64,000 bases of DNA. It comes from Mycoplasmopsis meleagridis (GTDB lineage: Bacteria; Bacillota_I; Bacilli_A; Mycoplasmatales; Metamycoplasmataceae). Where the stretch lies: the NCBI RefSeq assembly GCF_900660695.1, contig NZ_LR215042.1, positions 434,001 through 498,000 on the forward strand. Direction: 5' to 3'. A model generated the notes under the pieces. The model did no database searches and was not told the DNA's origin. It saw only the letters and a list, made by a program, of their open reading frames with translations. This document shows positions 10,560 to 21,181 of the stretch, piece after piece (position 1 is the stretch's first letter; every line of letters starts with the position of its first letter). Position numbers and translations under genes: made by a program.

Positions 10560-11263
10560 TATCTTGCAAGTCCTAAAGCAATTTCCATCATTTTGGTAAA
10601 TGCAGTTTGTCTTTCTTCAGACGATGTTTCTTCGTGAGTAATTAAATTATCGCTTATTGTTAATAAACAAGCGGCTTCTTTACCAGTGATTTCAGCATTA
10701 GTGAATAAAGCATATGATTCCATTTCTACACATAGAGATTGTGAATCATTAATTCTTTGTTCAAGAGGAACAATTGAATAAAAAACATCTGACGAATGCA
10801 CTCTACCAATATTTAATTTTGTTCCCTTTTCTTTAGCTATAGCTTCTATTTCTTCGTTTAAATGACTTGATGGTTTAGCAATATTGCCTGATTTGCCTAA
10901 AGCAATTCTTCTATATGCATCACCATCTGCGTATGCTTCAGAAGCTAAAACAACTTCATATAATCCTAAATCAGCTTTATAAGAGCCAGCAGAACCGATT
11001 CTAACAATTCTATCTACATCATAAAATTTAAATAATTCATATGAATAAATACCAATTGAAGGACAGCCCATACCACTACCTGCAACAGTAATTGGTTTAC
11101 CTTTATATGTTCCTGTGAACATAAACATATTTCTAACAGTATTAACTAATTTATAACCTGGATCTAAATAGTTTTCAGCTATAAATTTAGCTCTTAAAGG
11201 GTCGCCAGGCATAATAACTGTTTTAGCTATTTCGCCTTGTTTAGCTTTTATATGTGGTGTCAT
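10559..11263 (-). CDS. deoD: Purine-nucleoside phosphorylase (canonical copy)
   Basis: A 234-residue hexameric-type purine nucleoside phosphorylase that converts (deoxy)inosine, guanosine or adenosine plus phosphate to free base and (deoxy)ribose 1-phosphate. Typical motifs are intact: MPGDPLRAKFIAENYL (phosphate Arg), SGMGCPSIGIYSYEL, VRIGSAGSY (Arg and Ser of the phosphate site), CVEMESYALF (nucleoside contact) and TISDNLITHEE (catalytic Asp). It is the first gene of the deo operon, with AGGGAGA upstream of its ATG and a TATAAT box at 11341-11336. It is followed by a tandem paralogue with a one-base stop/start overlap. In a purine-auxotrophic mycoplasma it supplies bases for salvage. Confidence 0.94.
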   Translation of the reverse strand: MTPHIKAKQGEIAKTVIMPGDPLRAKFIAENYLDPGYKLVNTVRNMFMFTGTYKGKPITVAGSGMGCPSIGIYSYELFKFYDVDRIVRIGSAGSYKADLGLYEVVLASEAYADGDAYRRIALGKSGNIAKPSSHLNEEIEAIAKEKGTKLNIGRVHSSDVFYSIVPLEQRINDSQSLCVEMESYALFTNAEITGKEAACLLTISDNLITHEETSSEERQTAFTKMMEIALGLAR

Positions 11264-11331
11264 AATAATTTCTCCCTAAAAATAAAAAAGATAACTAACA
11301 ACTTCTGCTGAAAAGTTGCTTTTGCTTACGG

Positions 11332-11341
11332 TATAATTATA
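11332..11341. promoter_or_regulatory. Overlapping divergent -10 boxes for the deo operon and the 11390 gene
   Basis: The palindrome TATAATTATA holds a perfect TATAAT on the plus strand (11332-11337) and another on the minus strand (11341-11336). It sits in the divergent gap, 73 bases from the deoD start and about 50 from the start at 11390. Two promoters sharing a -10 region would compete for polymerase. The -35 boxes are not convincing on either side. Confidence 0.4.
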
Positions 11342-11389
11342 AAATTTAATTTCTAAATTTATAATTAATACTTGATAAAAGGTTTTACA

Positions 11390-11932
11390 ATGATGCAGAA
11401 AAATAATTTAAAAGAAATTAATTTATTTATTGACAATTTTGACAAAGGTCATCAAAAAGCAATATTTCTAGATATTTTAAATAACACACTTTTAAAATAT
11501 AAAATTCTATGAAAAGAAAGAGATATAGAAAATAATATTTTGTTTGATTTGGAACATATTGAATCTAAAAGAATTTCTTCATACATTTTAAAATTTAAAA
11601 ATGTCGATTGTAATAATTTATTAAAAAATTTTTTAAAAAAATATTTGCAAAAAAATTACGATGAAATTATTGATAATTTTTATAAAAATGGTTTTTTAGG
11701 TTATAGATCAATATTTGAAATAATTGTTTTACTTTTAATAAATTTAAAAGAAACAAATATTATTAATGAAAATTTATTTCACGAGTTTTTAAATAACTTA
11801 TTATTTATTTTTTCCCTTAAAATAGACATTTCGGGAACAAAAGAAATTATTAAGTTTCTTTTTAAAAATAAAAAAGAAAATAAAAAAGCGATTCTAATCG
11901 CTTTAATTAAAAATTTAAGAATTATTCTTTAG
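11390..11932 (+). CDS. Unknown helical cytoplasmic protein
   Basis: A 180-residue frame from ATG 11390, with AAAAGG eight bases upstream and one UGA Trp codon (KILWKERD). It is rich in Lys, Ile, Leu and Asn, has no signal peptide and looks all-helical. One hydrophobic stretch (IFEIIVLLLINL, about residues 107-118) is too short and too flanked by charge to be sure of a membrane helix. I do not recognise a family. It is divergent from the deo operon and its 3' end overlaps the convergent lspA gene by 11 bases; the lspA terminator lies inside its coding sequence. The ribosome binding site, promoter box and uninterrupted frame make it a likely real gene. Confidence 0.6.
11885..11904 (-). terminator. 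Terminator of the ileS-lspA operon, inside the convergent gene
   Basis: On the minus strand AAAGCGATTAGAATCGCTTT is followed by a T-run, just past the lspA stop (11922). The hairpin lies in the last codons of the plus-strand gene 11390-11932, so one stretch serves as terminator on one strand and coding sequence on the other. Confidence 0.75.
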
Positions 11933-12584
11933 AATTTTCGTTTTCTTTTTCATCATTAGTATGATCATTTTTTATTTCAGAGAGTTCTTTTTGAGCTTTT
12001 TGCTTTTTATTTTCTTCTTTAAAACCTATTATAGTTTCAATAACAAAATAAAGAACTAAGGAAATAATACCTAAAATAATACATACATCAGCAAAGTTAA
12101 ACGTTCCATGCGGCTTACCTGTTCATTTTTCTAAAAAAGGAATAAAGAATATATCCTTAACCATTCCTCCTTCAAAAATAAAACGATCTAACATATTACC
12201 AAAATCACCAGCCGCAATTATTGCGCAAATAACTATTGTCGGATATTTTTTGCAATAAAAAGGAATAGATAATAAAAGTAAGAAAATTACTATACTAAAA
12301 AACTGAATAAAGCCAATAACTACAGAATTATCTTTTCAAGGCAACAATGTAACACCTCTATGACCTATAGATCTAACTCCTAAAATGCCTATATCGAATA
12401 TTACATTAAAATTCCCGTCGGTGTAATCTTCATTTCACTGAAATAAAGTTAATTTAGTTATTTGGTCAATTAAAACAAGACCAACTAGAATAGATAAAAA
12501 AACTATATATCTAAGAATAATTTTTTTAGGGTTTTTCGAATAATCTTTATAAATATTTTTAGTTTTTTCAATAAATTTAAGCAT
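11922..12584 (-). CDS. lspA: Lipoprotein signal peptidase (signal peptidase II)
   Basis: A membrane aspartyl peptidase of 220 residues that cleaves prolipoproteins before the lipobox cysteine. Four hydrophobic segments are visible (about residues 24-40, 88-110, 115-128 and 165-185). The two catalytic Asp motifs are present: AAGDFGNMLDRF (Asp about 133) and TFNFADVCI (Asp about 166); an early VLIDQITK motif matches the family. A charged Lys/Glu-rich tail (about residues 188-220) extends beyond the usual length and should face the cytoplasm. The start overlaps the ileS stop by eight bases (ATGCTTAA), so the two are translationally linked, an ileS-lspA arrangement known in many bacteria. The many lipoproteins in this window are its expected substrates. 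Confidence 0.92.
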
Positions 12585-15261
12585 TATTATTTTCCATTTT
12601 TCTAATTATTTCAAAACAAGAAGTGCAAAGATTATTTTTAATTTGTATGGGAAGAAAATGATTTCAACATCTTTCACATTTTAATGATTCAAACGTTTCT
12701 ATTTTTAATTCATTTCCATATTCAATTAATCCCACCATTAATAATTGTTTTAAGTCTAATGATTTAATAAATTCACTTTGGTTATTAATTATTAATTTAG
12801 CCTCATTAGTTCTTTTAATCAAATTATTCTTAATAGCATTTTCTAATTTAATGTTAACTTCATCTCTAAATTTGAAAAAATCATTTCATTTATCGATTAA
12901 TTCTTTATCAATATTGTCTATTTTTGGAAAAGAAGCAAGATGTACAGATTTTTCCTTATTTATAGAATTAAAATGTTTATAGGCATCTTCTGCAGTAGTA
13001 GGTAAAATTGGTGCTAAGGCTAAAATTAAAAATTCTACAATTTCGTAAATATTAGTTAAAGTCATTAGCCTATTTTTCGAATTAAATTCATCAACATACA
13101 AAACATCTTTCGAAATATTTAAGTAAAACGAAGATAATTCAACTACATAATTGTTTAATAATTTAATCACATTTGTGAATTTATATTCATCATATGCTTC
13201 ATAAATTTGCGATTTAATTTCTTCTAATTGAGCTTTAATAAAAGCATGAATGCCTGTTCTAACAATATTTTTATCGTAATTAAAATTATGCAAATTACCA
13301 AGCATGAACTTAATAGTATTTCTTAGTTTTCTATATATTTCAGCATTTTGATTAATGATAGAATCACCAATTGTTACATCGTTAGAATATTCGCTATTTG
13401 CAACTCAAAGTCTTAAAATGTCTGCTCCGTATTTATCAATAATTTTTTTAGGATCTATAGTATTGCCTTTTGATTTAGACATTTTATTTCCTTTTTCATC
13501 TAAAACAAAACCATGACTAACTAATTGCTTATACGGAGAAATATTAGAAAAAGCAACTGAATTAATTAATGAAGAGTTAAATCAACCACGATATTGATCG
13601 CTTCCTTCAAGATACAAATCATAAGGAGGATGAATCTTACTATCGATTTCTACAGCAAAAGATGTTGAACCAGAATCGAATCAAACATCCATTATGTCAT
13701 TTTCCTTAGTAAAACCTTTATTTTTATAAGCTTCTGGCAATAATTCATCAACATTTTTTTCTCATCAAATATTAGAACCATTTTTTTCAATTAAATCTAT
13801 TACATGGTCGAATATGTCAGATTTTAAAACTGGCTTTTTATCTTTGTCATAAAAAATAATAATAGGGACGCCTCAAGTTCTCTGACGTGAAATTGTTCAA
13901 TCATTTCTTTCACTTATCATTAGTGACAAACGTTTATTGGCTCATTCAGGATATGTTTTTACTTTAATTAGTTTGTTTAAAATTTCAGCTTTGATTTTAT
14001 CTATTGAAACAAATCATTGTGGCGTACCTCTAAAAAGAATAGGTTTATGAGTTCTTCAGTCATGAGGATAGGAATGTTTAATATTTTTATTTGCTAAAAG
14101 ATTTTTTGAAATAGCTAAATCAGCAATAATAACTTCATTTGCTTTTTCATAAAATAATCCTTTGTATTTAAGTCCATTTTCATTTAAAAGACCATTATCT
14201 TCAACATGCATGATCATATTTAAACGATTTTTGTTGCCTATTTTAAAGTCATCTTCGCCAAATAAAGGAGCAATATGAACTAAACCAGAACCGCCTTCTG
14301 CACTAACATGATGACCTATTACTACAGGTGATTTATTATGATTAAGCGGACTTAAATATGTAATTCCTAATAATTCCTTGTAATTTAAAGTATTTTCAAT
14401 TTTATAGTCTTTTATTTCTAATTCTTGTATTACTTTTTCTACTAATTCACTGGCTATTATGTAATTATTGTTATTGAAACTAACTTTTGAATATTCGATA
14501 TTTTCGCCAATTGCAACACCAGAATTAGCTAATAAAGTTCAAGGAGTAGTAGTTCAAATTACTAAATTATCGCCATTATTAATTTTGTCAGAATTATTAT
14601 TATCGATGATTTTAAAAGCCACGAAAATAGAGGGAGAAATAATATCTTTATATTCTACTTCAGCTTCTGCTAAGGCTGATTGAGAAGAGGGTGATCAATA
14701 AACTGGTTTAAGACCTTTATAAATTAAACCATCAAAAAGCATTTTTTTAAATAACTTTAATTGTTTAGCAACAAATTGTTTATCTAAAGTAAGATAATAT
14801 TTTTCAAAATCTGTAAGTAATTGCAATTTTTTAAATTGTTCTTTTTGTATTTCAACTTGTTCTAAGGCATATTTTTGGGCTCTTTTTCTTAGCTCTAAAG
14901 GTTCTAGTTGATTACTATTTAAATGAGCTAATTCAAGCATTTTATGTTCAATAGGCATACCATGAGTATCTCAGCCCGGAACAAAAGGAGTATAATAACC
15001 CCTCATAGCTTTATATCTCACTATAATATCTTTGAGAATTTTGTTCATAGCATGACCAATATGAATATCGCCATTGGCATAAGGAGGGCCATCATGCAAA
15101 ATAAAGGCGGGGTTATTTTGATTTTTTTCTAACAGTTTTTGATAAATTTTGTTATCTAATCATTCTTGTCTATATAATGGCTCTTTGATAGTTAAATTTG
15201 CCCTCATTTCAAAATCTGTTTTAGGCATATTAAGAGTGTCTTTATAATTTTTTTCTGACAT
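12577..15261 (-). CDS. ileS: Isoleucyl-tRNA synthetase
   Basis: An 894-residue class I aminoacyl-tRNA synthetase, read through many UGA Trp codons. The HIGH motif occurs in [19 protein letters not shown] and the KMSKS loop in [16 protein letters not shown]. The C-terminal zinc-binding pair CERCW...CTSCFE, a feature of bacterial-type IleRS, is present about 20 residues from the end. The ATG at 15261 has GGAG upstream. It charges tRNA-Ile and edits valine through its CP1 domain. It is co-transcribed with lspA. The leader is short and I found no T-box, in line with mycoplasmas, where most synthetase T-boxes are missing. Confidence 0.96.
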
Positions 15262-15335
15262 AAAAAACTCCGTAGAATAATTAACAATAATTATATAGAT
15301 TAATTATGTTTATCAATAATGCTTTAGAAATAAAA

Positions 15336-15353
15336 AAGTAGCTTAAACTACTT
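15336..15353 (-). terminator. Terminator downstream of tRNA-Gly
   Basis: On the minus strand AAGTAGTTTAAGCTACTT is followed by TTTTA. It lies between the tRNA-Gly gene and ileS, so it ends the tRNA transcript and separates it from ileS-lspA. Confidence 0.7.
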
Positions 15354-15392
15354 CTTATTTATAAAACAGTTGGAGGCGTATTTAAATACATT

Positions 15393-15466
15393 TGGAGGAG
15401 ATGACGGGAATCGAACCCGCATAGTTAGCTTGGAAGGCTAAAGTTCTACCATTGAACTACATCTCC
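15393..15466 (-). tRNA. tRNA-Gly (anticodon UCC)
   Basis: A 74-base cloverleaf with acceptor stem GGAGATG/CATCTCC, D arm GTTC-AATGGTA-GAAC, anticodon stem TTAGC/GCTAA with loop CUUCCAA (anticodon UCC), and a GGTTCGATTCC T arm. The 3' CCA is encoded. It appears to be a single tRNA unit between the ABC exporter operon and ileS. Confidence 0.95.
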
Positions 15467-15526
15467 ACGCATACTATTATATAAGAAAATAGTAAGCTTA
15501 ATAATTTATTTCTAGTTAATTTTAGA

Positions 15527-15581
15527 AATAATAAAAATCCATATTTTCCCTGTTTATAGATCAATATGGATTTTTATTATT
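15527..15581 (-). terminator. Terminator of the seven-gene ABC/lipoprotein operon
   Basis: A 19-base-pair inverted repeat (AATAATAAAAATCCATATT with its complement) around a 17-base spacer. It includes the stop codon of the last ABC gene (15577-15579) in its arm. A-rich and T-rich flanks give it terminator character on both strands; only the minus strand has a gene ending here. Confidence 0.8.
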
Positions 15582-17400
15582 CATTAAATTGTGATTGGTA
15601 AAGATTTCAATAATAACCTTTTAATTCCATTAATTCCTTATGATTGCCCTTTTCAATAATTCAACCATTATCAACAACTAAAATTAAATCAGCATTTTTG
15701 ATAGTGCTTAATCTATGTGCTATAACAATTGAAGTTTTATTTTTCATAATCTTTTCTTGAAGAGTATTTTGAATAATTTTTTCAGTGTTAGAATCGACAT
15801 TGCTTGTTGCTTCATCGAGAATTAAAATTTTTTTATTACCTAACAAAGCCCTAGCTATAGCTAAAAGTTGTTTTTCACCTTGTGAAAGACTTAAACCGCT
15901 ATTTTCTACTATTGTGTCATAACCATTTTTCAATCTACTTACAAAACTATCGGCCGAAGTTACTTTGAGAATTTCTTCAATTTCTTCATCACTAGCATCT
16001 GGTTTAGCTATTTTCAAGTTATTTTTGATAGTATCATTAAACATAAAAGAATCTTGTAAAACTACAGCCATTATATCTCTTAGATTGTGTTTATCGATTT
16101 CTTTTAATTCTACACCGTCGATAGTAATTGAACCATCATTATATTCGTAAAATTTACTTAATAAATTAATAATGGTAGTTTTGCCTGCTCCAGTAGGACC
16201 AACTATTGCAATAGTTTGACCTGGTTTAGCAGTAAAAGAAGCATTTTTTAATTGGTATTTAGGTGATTTATCTAAGTATTTAAATCAAACATTATTAAAT
16301 TCAATTAAGCCTTTTACATTTTCAATTTTAGTAGGATTTTTTAACTCTAGTGGAGGATTTAAATCGACAATTCTAAATGCTCTTGTTGCTGAAGCAAAAC
16401 CTAATTGCAAGTTTAAAAGCATTGTAAACATAACTTGAAAAGTTCCGGTAAAGTTATAAACTAAACTAACTAAAGCAATAACAAATCCAGCATCAGGAGC
16501 ACTATAACCTATGCCATATACAGATATGTTGTTAATTTTAAATATCAAGGATAAAAGAATAGCTACGATTATAATCAAATTCGATGAAAAAATATATCAA
16601 GGGTCAAAAATCTTTTGATAAAAATCTCCTACTGAAGCATTTTTATAAATTTTTTGTGTAATTTCATCAAACTTAACTTGTGCTTTTTCTTGCGCATCTA
16701 AAGTTTGGGTAATTTTAGTGTTATTAAGCATTTCTTCTAAATAACCATTTAATTCTCCAAAAGCATTTTGTGTTTTGATTAAAGCAGGACGAGCTTTTTT
16801 AGACATTAGAAAAGTCACTGACATAAGTAAAACTGTAAGAATAACAATAATGATTGTTAAAGTTGAACTAATATAACAAAGTGCAATAATAGTTAAAAAA
16901 ATTGAAAAGAAATTTGAAAAAAATTGTCCTAATAATCTAGTTATTGCATTAGTCACATTATTAATATCATTAACAAGTGTAGAAATTAAATCTCCAGTTT
17001 TTTCACTATAATAGAAACCAACTGGCATATAAAGCAACTTATTCATTGCTTCTTGACGCATCTTTTTGGCCGAATGATAGGAAATTTTGATAAATATTTT
17101 TCTTTGAATATATTCAAAAAGTGAATAAAGAATAAAAAGAATTAACATACTTGCTGCATAAATAGCAAAATTATTTCAATTAACTATTTCATTTTTACTA
17201 ACAGCAGGCTGTAAAACTTCAGATACTATTTTTCCAGTCAATAAAGTAGAAATTATATTAACAAGCGAACTAAAAAAGGCAATAATAATTCCAACAATAA
17301 GCATCTTTTTATCTTTAGGTTCAATAAATTTATAAAATTTTTTGAGAATAGCAATTGTTGAGGTTTGCTTATGAACTTTATTTTTTGTTTTTTTATTCAT
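15577..17400 (-). CDS. ABC exporter half-transporter, subunit with canonical Walker B and degenerate signature
   Basis: A 607-residue membrane-ATPase fusion of the type IV exporter fold (MsbA/LmrCD/BmrCD kind): an N-terminal transmembrane domain of about six helices (residues 35-330) and a C-terminal nucleotide-binding domain with Walker A GPTGAGKT (about 401-408), Walker B ILILDE (525-530) and an IVIAHRLST switch. The ABC signature is LSQGE rather than LSGGQ. Its partner 17412-19217 has a proper signature but an Asp in place of the catalytic Glu, so the two form one competent and one degenerate ATP site, as in TM287/288. The ATG has a strong AAGGAGGTGG ribosome binding site directly after the partner's stop. 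It ends the seven-gene operon. The substrate is unknown; drug, lipid or peptide export are all possible. Confidence 0.9.
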
Positions 17401-17411
17401 TAACCACCTCC

Positions 17412-19217
17412 TTATTGATCCAATTGATTTTTATAAATCGAACTATATAAATCACAACTATTTATAAGTTCATCATGCTTTCCTTTAGCAATTATCTTGC
17501 CTTCTTCCATAACCAAAATAAGATCGCTTTCTCTTATTGGGGCTATTTTTTGTGAAATTAAAATTGTTGAACAATTGTAATTATTTTTAATATTTTCAAT
17601 TACTTTCTTAGTTGTTATATTATCAAGCGCAGAGGTAGAGTCATCAAGAATTAATACTTTAGGTTTTCTTAATAATGCTCTAGCAATAGAAAGCCTTTGT
17701 TTTTGCCCACCAGATAAATTTTTGCCTCCTTGTACAATTGGATGATCTAAGCCATCTTCAAATTTATTGATAAATTCATATGCGCAAGAATTGATTAAAG
17801 CTTCTTTAATTTCTTCCTCGCTAGCATCTTCTTTAGCTCACAATAAATTAGAACGTATTGTGCCTGAATATAATAATGCCTCTTGATAAACAATACTTAA
17901 ATTATCATGAATGTTTTTAGTTTTTAAACTCATCAATTCTTTATTGCCTATAGTAATAGAACCTTCTTCATAGACGTAATTATTCATCAGTAAATTAACT
18001 AATGTGCTCTTACCTGAACCAGTAGGACCAATAATTCCTAAAGTTTGTTTATATGGAAGAGTGAAATTAATATCATGCAGAGTATCTTTTTCAGCTGTTT
18101 TATAGTATTTAAAGTTAAAGTTAGTAAAACTAATATCAAAATTATTTTCTAATATTTCGCCTTCTTTTCTAATTACGTTATCCACTTTATAAGTAAATAC
18201 TTCATTAATTCTAGCTCCTGAAATTTTTGCTCTAAAAAATGAAAATATAAACATAACCATCATCATAATGCCAAAACTAACATTATAAAGATAATCGATC
18301 ATTATGTTCAAATTAACTAAAGTAACACTATTTGTAACAATAGAAAAATTATTTTCAATATTACTGTTAATAGTGTTTGTTCCTAAACTATACATAACTA
18401 CGATAAGAATATTAATTAAGGTAAAGAAAATAGGCTGTATTGTTGCAAAAATTAATTCTGTTTTAAAAGAAATTTTATATCAAGCCATATTATGATTTTC
18501 AAAAGAAAGTTTTCTTTTATTTTCTAAATTATAGGTTTTAATTACTCTTATTCCATTGATATTTTCGTCGATATCTTTTGTTAGATTCTCAATATTTTTT
18601 TGTGTTTTTTTAATCAAAGGAGAAGTTAAATAACCTATAAAAGCAATTAAAATTGCCATAATAGGAACTACAATTACTACTCCTATAGCCATAGTTGGAT
18701 CAACTAAAAATGCTAAAACGCAACTTCCTATAGCTAAAAATATCCCTCTTATTAAAATTGTTGAACCATTGACTAGAAATTCTCAAAAAGTAGCTATATC
18801 ATTTGACAAACGAGTAATAATTGATTCACTTTTTAAATCAGCAATATTCCGTAATGATAATTTTTGAACTTTTGCAAATAATTTGATTCTAAAAAATTTA
18901 CTACTTTGTTCAGAAGCATAAATTATTACAAGCATCGCACAAAAAGTAAAAATAATATTAATGAAGATCAAACAAATAACAGAAATAACTAAATAATTGA
19001 AAGCATCGTTATATGCTAAAGGCCCGAAACTTAATTTACCTTTAAATATTACAATAGTAATTTCCTTAGTGTGATCATCGTTAAAAATTAAAGTAATAAA
19101 TTGTGATATTAAATTAGGGAAAAATAAATTTAAAAACACATTCAATAAGATAAAAAAAGCGCCTAAGATAAACATAAATTTTATTTTCCTAGGTAACATT
19201 TTTAATAGTGCTGACAA
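17412..19217 (-). CDS. ABC exporter half-transporter, subunit with Asp in place of the catalytic Glu
   Basis: A 601-residue partner of the downstream exporter gene. The transmembrane domain covers about residues 10-330 and is followed by Walker A GPTGSGKS (397-404), a canonical LSGGQKQRLSIARALL signature and Walker B VLILDDSTSALD. The second Asp (codon 17642-17640) replaces the catalytic Glu, as in the degenerate-site subunits of heterodimeric exporters. I chose the TTG at 19217 as start: an AAGGAGG Shine-Dalgarno lies five bases before it, while the first ATG is six codons further in and would be spaced too far. It lies 58 bases after the third lipoprotein gene and 11 bases before its partner. 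Very likely in the membrane as a heterodimer. Confidence 0.9.
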
Positions 19218-19275
19218 ATATACCTCCTTATTAATATTAATTTTAATTATATAAAATAAGGATAGATAAACTATT

Positions 19276-20166
19276 TTAATTAACATCAATTAACGTATAA
19301 ACTAATTCGTTTCCGCCATATTTATCGATAAAAAGTACTTTGTTTGTTTCTGTAGAATATTCGTTGAAATTAGCAAAAGTTTTTGTATCTTGTACATATT
19401 TTTTTATGTCAAAAATTGCCTTTTTTTCGTCAGCTGCAATTAGTTTTGGAAATGAATTTAAATATCCAAATATTCTTACATTAGTAGTTAATTTATTTGT
19501 ATCTGGATCTTTATTTTTTTCAATAATTATTCTAATAATAAAACCATCATTATTGAGCATATAAAAATTAATTTCTTCGCTATATTCATCTTTACTGTAA
19601 TTTTGAATTACATAATCAATTATTCTGTTATTCTTAGCTTGATAAAAATTTTTATAAAGCAAAATATTTTCATCATAAGCTTCTTTTTTGGCTAAAGAAT
19701 TTATGTCATTTCCACTTTCTTCTTGATCTTGAATAAAAACTAATTTATCGAAAGAATAGAGATAATATAATCAATTCTTACTACTAAAAGTATCTAAGAT
19801 ATCTTCTGCTTTTTTAACAGTATAAGCTTTGTCATATAAAGCTAAAAAAGAATTTCTAGTGGAATTTAGTGAATAAGTTATGTGATTAGCATAACGCAAT
19901 GCTTCTTTAACTTGCAATAAATAACTATTATTTAGTTGTTTTTGACTTTCTATGTAAAGTTTTTTAGCTTCATTATCATTAGAAAAAATAATATTCAAAA
20001 TTTCATTTATATAATTTTGTTGTACGAAAATATCAAAATCATTTTCTTTATAAGCTAATTCTTTATAGTCCATATTTAACTTATTTATATAGCTATTAGT
20101 GCATGAAGATGCAAAAATAATTGGAAAAAACATAAAAGATATTGAAAATAGTTTTTTAAATTTCAT
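19276..20166 (-). CDS. Lipoprotein of the ABC operon, third tandem paralogue
   Basis: A 296-residue predicted lipoprotein. The signal MKFKKLFSISFMFFPIIFASSC ends in a lipobox with Cys at about residue 22, so it should be anchored on the outer face of the membrane. I know no family for it. It shares with the two preceding lipoproteins the landmark KNWLYYLYSFDKLVF (about residue 131 on) and, before it, a SQKQLNNSYLLQVKEAL-like helix, so the three look like diverged tandem duplicates. Its ATG overlaps the upstream gene by 11 bases (ATGAAATTTAA on the minus strand is the shared type of junction), with AAGGAAAAG as ribosome binding site. A role with the neighbouring ABC proteins is inferred from the operon only. 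Confidence 0.8.
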
Positions 20167-21181
20167 TCTTTTCCTTAATTATTGGCAAAATTGCACTAGG
20201 TTCCCCATATCTTTGCTTGACAACCATATCATCAATAAATTGTTTATAACCAGAACTATAAGAATGTATAAAAGCATAATGATAAATTGAAGAAATAAAT
20301 TTTAAAGAAATAGTAGGAGCTTTTAAATTTTCAAAGTATCAAATTAGAGGCTCTATTTCTAGAGATGAATTTTCTGAATTAATTTTATTGATAATAATTC
20401 TAAAAACAATTTTATCTACTAACAAATAATATGCTGCAGAATCTCCTAATTCCGCTGATTCTTCTCCATAAACTAACGAACTAAGATAATTAGTAGTTAA
20501 AGAAAAATCTTTTGCTGGTTCTAAAGAATTAACTTTGTTTATATAACTATTAGTAACTATGTTTTGAAAATCAGCTAAAATATTTCCTTCTTTATCAACA
20601 ACTTTCTTTAATAAATCGCTACTAATATATTTATAAGAACTAAAATTAAATTTTTCCAAATTGTTAAAAAATCAATACCAATTTTGACTAATTAATAAAC
20701 TAATTTCTTGCGCATATTTTTCAAATTCGCCTTGAATAAGTTTTAATTCGTTATTTTTTTCTTGAATTAATTTATTTGTTTCCATAATTTCATTTTGAAA
20801 TTTTGCTTGCAAAAACAAATATTTTTTTAAATCATCATTAAGTTTGCTAATTTCTTTAATAATATTTTCCTTTTGTTTTAAGAAAGGATTAATAATTTTT
20901 AATGCATTTTTAAATTTCTCTTCAATTATTGAATCTTGCTTTTGTGAATTTAAAAATTCAATTTTTTTTACTTCATCATTTTTAAAAACTAAATCTAATA
21001 ATTTTTCTTTTATTTCATCGCTTTGAATTTTTTCATTATTTGAAATATTGGTCGCAATATCAAATTTATGATCAATATATTTTTCTAATTCTTGTGAATT
21101 TTGATAATTAGCACAGGAAAAAGCGCTCAAAGAAATTAAAGAAATAAGAGGAGTCGATAATAAAATTTTTTTAAATTTCAT
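20156..21181 (-). CDS. Lipoprotein of the ABC operon, second tandem paralogue
   Basis: A 341-residue predicted lipoprotein; signal MKFKKILLSTPLISLISLSAFSC with the lipobox Cys at about residue 23. Residues 85-150 are Lys/Glu/Leu-rich with heptad character (a likely coiled coil). The shared landmark QNWYWFFNNLEKFNF (about residue 167 on) matches the other two lipoproteins. It uses UGA for Trp in the landmark and again at EPLIWYFENL. Start and stop both overlap neighbours by 11 bases with the same ATGAAATTTAA junction, a trace of tandem duplication or strong translational coupling. No enzymatic motif is seen. Confidence 0.8.

Noticed and set aside
15262..15335. Possible T-box leader before ileS
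   Set aside because: The gap between the tRNA terminator and ileS is under 80 bases and shows no T-box bulge sequence or antiterminator pair.
15371..15380. TTGGAGGCGT near the tRNA-Gly 3' end, like a second acceptor end with CCA
   Set aside because: No other tRNA arms can be found around it; it is probably a chance match.
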